From Streptomyces sp. TRM49041 (lineage in GTDB: Bacteria > Actinomycetota > Actinomycetes > Streptomycetales > Streptomycetaceae): 36,640 nt of DNA. Location of the stretch: assembly GCF_008271805.1 (NCBI RefSeq), contig NZ_VSRY01000082.1, positions 1-36,640 on the forward strand. Reading direction: 5' to 3'. This document shows, in pieces, positions 32,385-36,640 of the stretch. Each line of letters opens with the position of its first letter. Within the stretch, counting starts at the first letter, position 1. The notes below the pieces were generated by a model. That model worked only from the letters and a program-made list of their open reading frames with translations. It was not told where the DNA came from and made no database searches. The translations under genes and the position numbers were made by a program.

Positions 32385-33986
32385 TTACGTGGGGGGTGGC
32401 GAGAGCGACGGCGGGCGGGGGCTCGGGGTGGGTTCCATGCCCGGAATAATCTCTTCCGGGATCCGGCGTGCGACCTCCGCCGTGGTCAGCCCCAGGCCGC
32501 CCAGTGTGATCTCGTCCCACGCCTGGAGGCGCCGTGTGTCGCGGTCCAGGTAGAGGACCGACGCGTGGACCCTCTCCGGTTCCTCCTTCTCGACCGCGCG
32601 CAGGCCACCGCCGCCCGTCGAGCCCTCGATCTTCAGGCGGGTGCCTTTCGGCAGGATCTCGTTCACGCGGCGGTGGACGTGGCCGGCCAGGACCAGCGGG
32701 ACCGCGCCGTCCGTCTCGTGCGCCGCGACCGGGTTGTGGGCGACGGCGATGTCCACCGGGGTGCCCGCCCGTGCCTGCGTGCGCAGCGCGTAGGCCAGGG
32801 CCCTGCCCGCCGCCCGCTCCGCCCCGTCGCCCGCCGCCACCACCGAGCGGTCCGGAGTGAACTGCGGGTCGCCGATGCCCGCCACCCGTACGCCCGCGAC
32901 GGTCACGGGCCTGCCTCCGTCCAGCACGTGCACGTTCTCCAGACCCTCCAGGTACTTCTGTGTGGCCGCCGAGTCGTGGTTGCCGCGCACCCAGACGTAC
33001 GGGGCGCCCAGGTTGCTGATCGGGTTCAGGAAGACGTTCTCCGCGGCGCTGCCGTGGTCCATGGTGTCGCCCGAGTCGATGATCAGGTCGATCCCGTACT
33101 GCTCCACGAGCGAGCCGACGATGTGCCAGGACGCCGGGTTCAGATGGATGTCGGAGACGTGCAGGACGCGGATCGTGGCCGGGTCCGGCTGGTACGCCGG
33201 GAGCGTCGACGTGGCCTCGTACAGCTTGGTGACGTTGGTGACGAGCCGGGCCAGCTCCTTCTGGTACACGTCGAACTCCGTGACGATCGAGCGGGCGTCG
33301 CCGACGACCGAAGGCGCGCTGATCAGGAGGCCGGAGAAGCGCGGCTCCAGGACCGCCTTCGGGTTCCAGGTCGCGTACGCCGACCCCCCGGAAACGGCCA
33401 GCAGCCCCAGCGCCAGGCCGCCCGCCGCCAGGGCGCGGCGCGGGCGGCGGTAGACGACGAGGCCGAGGGCGGTGGCGCCGGAGACGACGGCGACGCAGGA
33501 GCGGACGGCCAGTTCGCGGGTTCCGTCCGCCACGTCCCGGACGATCTCCTCCTGCAGCCCCGAGAACAGCTCCGGGTGCTCGACCAGGGCCTGGGAGCGG
33601 ACCGGGTCGAGCTGGTCGACGTTCACGTCGAGGCGGATGGGCGCGGTGTGGGAGTCGAGTTCGAGGGCGCCCAGCGGCGAGACGTTGATCTTCGTGCCGC
33701 CGGTGAGGGACGGGCGCAGCGTCATGTTCGTGTCCATCGGACCCACGGGTGTACGGACGTTGCCGACGACCAGCAGGCCGAGCCACGCCCCGGCCAGGAC
33801 CACGGCGACCAGACCCACGGCGCGCGCGAGGGAGCGCGGGGCGTGGGCTCCGAGTTCTGCCTGGTGGGGCAGTCGGGGGCGGTGGGGGCGGTGGGGGCGG
33901 TGGCGGGGGCTGAGGATTCGGCTGAGGCCGCGGCGCAGGGCTTGGGCGCCGCGGGCGTACGTGCCACGGACGACGGCTCGGGCCAT
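32385..33986 (-). CDS. Membrane-anchored calcineurin-like metallophosphoesterase
   Basis: 533 residues. Hydrophobic helices at about 55-76, 160-178 and 186-206 anchor the protein; the loop between the first two resembles an extracytoplasmic beta domain. The phosphoesterase domain has all metal motifs: D-x-H in LHVSDIHLN (275-283), GDTMDH (306-311), GNHD (335-338), a histidine in DIAVAHNP, and GHVH in LVLAGHVHRR. Substrate unknown; YkuE-like phospholipid-associated esterases are the nearest comparison. ATG 33986 is chosen because the open frame further upstream runs over the inverted zincin fragment and lacks homology. A His-Arg-Pro repeat near residue 29-38 is made of 9-bp units. The tRNA operon promoter overlaps its 3' end region. 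Confidence 0.87.
   Translation of the reverse strand: MARAVVRGTYARGAQALRRGLSRILSPRHRPHRPHRPRLPHQAELGAHAPRSLARAVGLVAVVLAGAWLGLLVVGNVRTPVGPMDTNMTLRPSLTGGTKINVSPLGALELDSHTAPIRLDVNVDQLDPVRSQALVEHPELFSGLQEEIVRDVADGTRELAVRSCVAVVSGATALGLVVYRRPRRALAAGGLALGLLAVSGGSAYATWNPKAVLEPRFSGLLISAPSVVGDARSIVTEFDVYQKELARLVTNVTKLYEATSTLPAYQPDPATIRVLHVSDIHLNPASWHIVGSLVEQYGIDLIIDSGDTMDHGSAAENVFLNPISNLGAPYVWVRGNHDSAATQKYLEGLENVHVLDGGRPVTVAGVRVAGIGDPQFTPDRSVVAAGDGAERAAGRALAYALRTQARAGTPVDIAVAHNPVAAHETDGAVPLVLAGHVHRRVNEILPKGTRLKIEGSTGGGGLRAVEKEEPERVHASVLYLDRDTRRLQAWDEITLGGLGLTTAEVARRIPEEIIPGMEPTPSPRPPSLSPPPT
33875..33901. repeat. Three 9-bp in-frame units (His-Arg-Pro) in the phosphoesterase N-terminus
   Basis: GGGGGCGGT is repeated three times and followed by a variant copy. 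Confidence 0.85.
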
Positions 33987-34062
33987 TGGGTCCGTATGCC
34001 CGCCGGGATGCGGGGCTATGCCCGTACGCGCCCGGCATCCACGACAGTGGCCGGGTGCGGGG

Positions 34063-34158
34063 ATGACGCGCGAGGAGTTCGAGGAACCGGTGGCGGAGGC
34101 GCTCGACCGGATCCCCCCGGAGCACGATATGCCGACGGACACCACTCGCGCGGAGTAG
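34063..34158 (+). pseudogene. Truncated inverted copy of the mini-zincin gene start
   Basis: The 31-codon open stretch encodes MTREEFEEPVAEALDRIPPE and then diverges to a stop. The neighbouring zincin on the opposite strand begins MTREAFEELVSEALDKIPPE. Similarity extends about 18 bp upstream of the ATG (GACARTGGCCGKGTGC), so DNA including the leader was duplicated and inverted. No catalytic part remains. It overlaps nothing essential but sits in the upstream region of the phosphoesterase gene. Confidence 0.7.
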
Positions 34159-34172
34159 TCGCAGGGGCGGGC

Positions 34173-34523
34173 TTACCCCCAGCCCAGCTCGTGAAGCCGT
34201 TCGTCGTCGATGCCGAAGTGGTGGGCGATCTCATGGACCACTGTCACGGCGACCTCGTGCACCACGTCCTCCGCCGTCTCGCAGTAGCGGAGCGTCGGGC
34301 CCATGTAGATCGAGATGCGGTCCGGCAGCACACCCGCGTACCACTCCCCGCGCTCCGTGAGCGGTGTGCCCTCGTAGAGTCCCAGTAGCTCAGGGTCGGA
34401 CGGGTCCGGTTCGTCCTCCACGAACACGGCCACGTTGTCCATGACCCGCGCAAGCTCCGGCGGGATCTTGTCCAGGGCCTCACTCACCAGTTCTTCGAAC
34501 GCCTCACGCGTCATCTCCAGCAC
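34173..34523 (-). CDS. Mini-zincin metallopeptidase family protein (PF06262-like)
   Basis: 116 residues. The zinc motif is H97-E98-IA-H101 in VTVVHEIAHHFGIDDERLHE, with a downstream Asp as likely third ligand. The body (VAVFVEDEPDPSDPELLGLY, TERGEWYAGVLPDRISIYMG) is typical of the minimal gluzincin-like family found throughout actinobacteria. Protease activity is expected from the motif, but in vivo targets are unknown. The start is uncertain: GTG 34523 (MLEMTREAFEE) is preferred because GGAG abuts ATG 34514 too closely to serve it; GACAAT a few bases upstream could be the -10 of a leaderless transcript. A truncated inverted copy of its start lies 15 bp beyond its stop. Confidence 0.9.
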   Translation of the reverse strand: MLEMTREAFEELVSEALDKIPPELARVMDNVAVFVEDEPDPSDPELLGLYEGTPLTERGEWYAGVLPDRISIYMGPTLRYCETAEDVVHEVAVTVVHEIAHHFGIDDERLHELGWG

Positions 34524-34734
34524 ACGGCCATTGTCCGTGACCGCTGTCACTCTCGACGGGAGCAGGTACGGAAAAGCCCCGCCCGGCTGTGTTGCCTGCC
34601 GTCGCCGGACGGGCCGCTTGGTGGGTACTCCGCGCGCTCGCCGCACTGCGGGCACCGGCAGAGCGGCCACGCGGAGGTAACAGCCGCCCGTACCCGGTGG
34701 TGGGCTCTTCATCCGGCCTGGAGGCCAAGATCGA

Positions 34735-34762
34735 TTGTCAGTGGTGGGTGAGACGGTAGGAG
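34735..34762 (+). promoter_or_regulatory. Possible promoter of the VWA gene
   Basis: TTGTCA, 16-bp spacer, TAGGAG, about 30 bp before the ATG. The -10 match is poor. Confidence 0.3.
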
Positions 34763-34790
34763 CATCGAGTCGGAAAGAGGGGGAGCCGTC

Positions 34791-35831
34791 ATGTCCGGAA
34801 ACCAGAACTACATCAATCACGTTGCTCTTGTGTTGGATGCCAGTTCGTCCATGTCGCACCTGAGCCGCAAGGTCGTCGAAGTCGCCGACCAGCAGATTGC
34901 ATATCTTGCCCGCCGATCGAGGGACCTGGATCAGGAAACCCGCGTCACGGTGTACGTCTTCGCAGACAAGGTGGAGTGCGTCATCTACGACAAGGACGTG
35001 CTGCGGATGCCGTCGCTGAAGCAGCTGTACCGGGTCGGTGGAATGACGGCTCTGCTGGCGGCCGCACTGAAGTCACAGCGAGAGCTGGCGCAGACAGCCC
35101 AACTGTACGGCGACCACAGCTTCCTGACTTTCGTACTGACCGACGGGCAGGAGAACGCAAGTCATCGCTGTCCGGACGCCCCTACCAGGAACTCACGTGA
35201 ACTGGTGAAGGCCGTGGCCGAGATGATCGAGACGCAGGAGGACAACTGGACTCTGGCCGTCCTTGTGCCGGACCAGATGGGCAAGCGCGAGGCCATGCAG
35301 TGCGGTTTCCCGAAGGAAAACATCGCCATCTGGGACGCAACGAGCACAAAGGGTCTGGAGGAGGCCGGGCAGGTCATCCAGCAGGCCACCGAGAAATTCA
35401 TGGTGGGCCGCGCCCAGGGCATCCGGGGATCGCGGGCGGTGTTCTCCACGGGTGCGGAGGCGGTCAACAAGGACACCATCGAGGCGGCCGGTCTCACCCC
35501 GGTGAATCCGTCGGAGTACCAGCTGATTCCAGTGGCTCGTGACGCGGCGATCCGGGACTGGGTCATCGAAAGCGGGCACACGTACCGTACCGGTTGTGCG
35601 TTCTATCAGCTGAGTAAGTCGGAGAAGATCCAGGCGCAGAAGCAGATTGCGGTGCTGGAGAAGAAGACGGACCGGGTGTACGCGGGGCCCGAGGCCCGAG
35701 CCCTGCTCGGCCTGCCGGACGTGGAGGTTCGCGTCAAGCCGGACCACAACGACGACTTCACGATCTTCGTACAGAGCACCAGCGTGAACCGGAAGCTCAT
35801 ACCGCACACGCGGCTACTGCTCATGCTCTGA
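34791..35831 (+). CDS. VWA-domain protein with intact MIDAS
   Basis: 346 residues, cytoplasmic. The von Willebrand A domain has all metal-ion-dependent adhesion residues: D16-x-S18-x-S20 in LVLDASSSMSH, T86 in GGMTALLAA and D118 in FVLTDGQEN. After EAMQCGFPKENIAIWDATST and GRAQGIRGSRAVFSTGAEAV comes a C-terminal part of about 120 residues (EYQLIPVARDAAIRDWVIES, KIQAQKQIAVLEKKTDRVYA) that I do not recognise. It probably mediates protein contact; partners are not next to it. Base composition at third positions is visibly less GC-rich than in the pur genes, hinting at horizontal origin. GAGGGGGAG precedes ATG 34791 with good spacing. Confidence 0.82.
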   Translation: MSGNQNYINHVALVLDASSSMSHLSRKVVEVADQQIAYLARRSRDLDQETRVTVYVFADKVECVIYDKDVLRMPSLKQLYRVGGMTALLAAALKSQRELAQTAQLYGDHSFLTFVLTDGQENASHRCPDAPTRNSRELVKAVAEMIETQEDNWTLAVLVPDQMGKREAMQCGFPKENIAIWDATSTKGLEEAGQVIQQATEKFMVGRAQGIRGSRAVFSTGAEAVNKDTIEAAGLTPVNPSEYQLIPVARDAAIRDWVIESGHTYRTGCAFYQLSKSEKIQAQKQIAVLEKKTDRVYAGPEARALLGLPDVEVRVKPDHNDDFTIFVQSTSVNRKLIPHTRLLLML

Positions 35832-36277
35832 CGCCTTGGAAGCCCCGTCGGGTCCCGGAGGCTTCGTCGCTGTCGGGACGGCGTGTAAGAGCGCGTCGGC
35901 CGATCTGGCCCCTGCGCCGTGACGCGCAGGTCCATGACCGCCCCCAAGGCGCACCGCACGGCCGCCCGGCCGCCCGAGGAACATACGTGCCGGTACGGGG
36001 CTCGTCCACAGGAAAACCACAGTGCCCGGGGGAGCCCCTTCTGTGCTCATCTGGCGCTGCTGAGGTCGGTCGAGGGTGATGTTCTCCGCCTGCGGGCCCT
36101 TCTGGCGCCGCCGGGAGTCCATCCGACATCTCGCGGCAAGCCGGTGCCGCCCGGTCGTCATCCGCTCCCGCCTGCACGAACTGGGGTACGGCTGACGCGC
36201 CCGCTGTCCGGGCGTGTCCCCCACGGGGCGAGGGGAGTTGGGCAGGGAAACCCTGTCCCCGCCTTGGAGGTGCCCCT
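35832..36277 (+). other. 446-bp spacer after the VWA gene
   Basis: No gene is convincing. Two hairpins occur: CCTGCGC-CGTGAC-GCGCAGG (35921-35940), a possible VWA terminator, and GACGCGCCCG-CTGTC-CGGGCGTGTC with one G-T pair (36194-36218), ahead of the lipoprotein gene. Confidence 0.4.
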
Positions 36278-36640
36278 GTGCGCCATTTGCCCGCCCCCGT
36301 CCGATGGGCCGTCACCGCGGTGGCGGTGGTGGCGTCCGCAGGCTCCGTCAGCGGCTGCATGAGCGTCTCCGACGACGCCGCGCGGCCCCTGCCCACCGAG
36401 TCGGTGGACCCCTCCGGGGCGGCGGCGGCCGAGGCGGGCACGGGCCTGCGCGTTCCGGGCGGCGGTCACCACGAGCCGCGCAGCGGCCGGGACCACGACG
36501 ACACGCCCCACGACGGCGCCGGCGAGAGCGCCGAGCCGTCCCAGGAGCCGTCCTCGTCCGCCGCACCCTCCGCGTCGCCCGCGAAGAGCGGCGCGCCCGG
36601 CTCGGGGCCCGGCGGGGAGCCCGCGCCCGGCGCGAGCGGC
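36278..36640 (+). CDS. Putative lipoprotein, N-terminal part (runs off the window)
   Basis: 121 codons are visible. The signal peptide (MRHLPAPVRWAVTAVAVVAS, AGSVSGC) ends in a lipobox VSGC with Cys27, then the chain is Ser/Pro/Gly/His-rich (GGGHHEPRSGRDHDDTPHDG) with no recognised domain. GTG 36278 is supported by GGAGG 7 nt upstream. The functional domain must lie beyond the window; it is likely a cell-surface lipoprotein. Confidence 0.7.
   Translation, partial: MRHLPAPVRWAVTAVAVVASAGSVSGCMSVSDDAARPLPTESVDPSGAAAAEAGTGLRVPGGGHHEPRSGRDHDDTPHDGAGESAEPSQEPSSSAAPSASPAKSGAPGSGPGGEPAPGASG

Overview
The window is chromosomal DNA from a high-GC actinomycete, almost certainly a Streptomyces. Codon third positions are strongly G/C biased, GTG and TTG starts are common, and diagnostic genes are present: bldC, an Lsr2-family protein, a Vdh-type valine dehydrogenase, a DUF3073 protein, PurS and a TIGR03083 protein. 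From memory, the order dnaX-purD-purC-lsrL-purSQL-purF-purM-DUF3073-vdh-bldC-hrpA matches the S. coelicolor core region around SCO4067-SCO4100. This is core chromosome with accessory insertions, not a mobile element.

Layout. 1-7416 (+): the 3' end of dnaX, purD, a large membrane protein that looks like an M48 peptidase without its zinc motif, an N,N-dimethylformamidase-large-subunit-like protein, and purC. 7437-11941 (-): a four-gene ABC transporter/two-component operon (ATPase, permease, DesK-like kinase, NarL-type regulator) enclosed by two identical tRNA-Gly(GCC) genes, with a highly non-canonical tRNA-Gly(UCC) just outside. 12207-16053: an Lsr2-like gene divergent from the overlapping purS-purQ-purL operon across an AT-rich spacer. 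16183-18196 (+): a tiny kinase-N-terminus/peptidoglycan-binding chimera, a TIGR03083 protein and a double META-domain lipoprotein. 18348-21004 (+): purF and purM. 21062-22855 (-): DUF3073 and vdh. 23008-24735 (+): an unknown protein and bldC with a long structured upstream region. 24941-29612 (-): a small cysteine/leucine-ladder protein, tRNA-Asp and the HrpA-type helicase. 29722-31887 (+): a secreted protein, then a DsbA-like/CcdA-like thiol-redox pair. 32021-32303 (-): a Glu-Asp-Phe tRNA operon. 32385-34523 (-): a membrane metallophosphoesterase and a mini-zincin peptidase, with a broken inverted copy of the zincin start between them. 34791-36640 (+): a VWA protein and the start of a lipoprotein.

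How the genes work together. PurF (step 1), PurD (2), PurSQL (4), PurM (5) and PurC (7) of IMP synthesis are all on the + strand but split into at least four transcription units. purD and purF have the same leaderless promoter layout. The DsbA-like and CcdA-like genes overlap by 4 bp and probably form one extracytoplasmic redox relay. The ABC/two-component operon has a perfect ATGACA-AA-TGTCAT operator upstream of its first gene, suggesting autoregulation.

Most interesting signals: the non-canonical tRNA-Gly(UCC); modules bracketed by identical direct-repeat tRNA genes; the inverted zincin fragment; the kinase/PG-binding chimera; the catalytically dead-looking M48-like protein; the palindrome upstream of purSQL; and an unusual abundance of in-frame 9-bp tandem repeats in the accessory genes. 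I found no clearly new multi-gene system, no integrase or transposase, no CRISPR array and no biosynthetic cluster.
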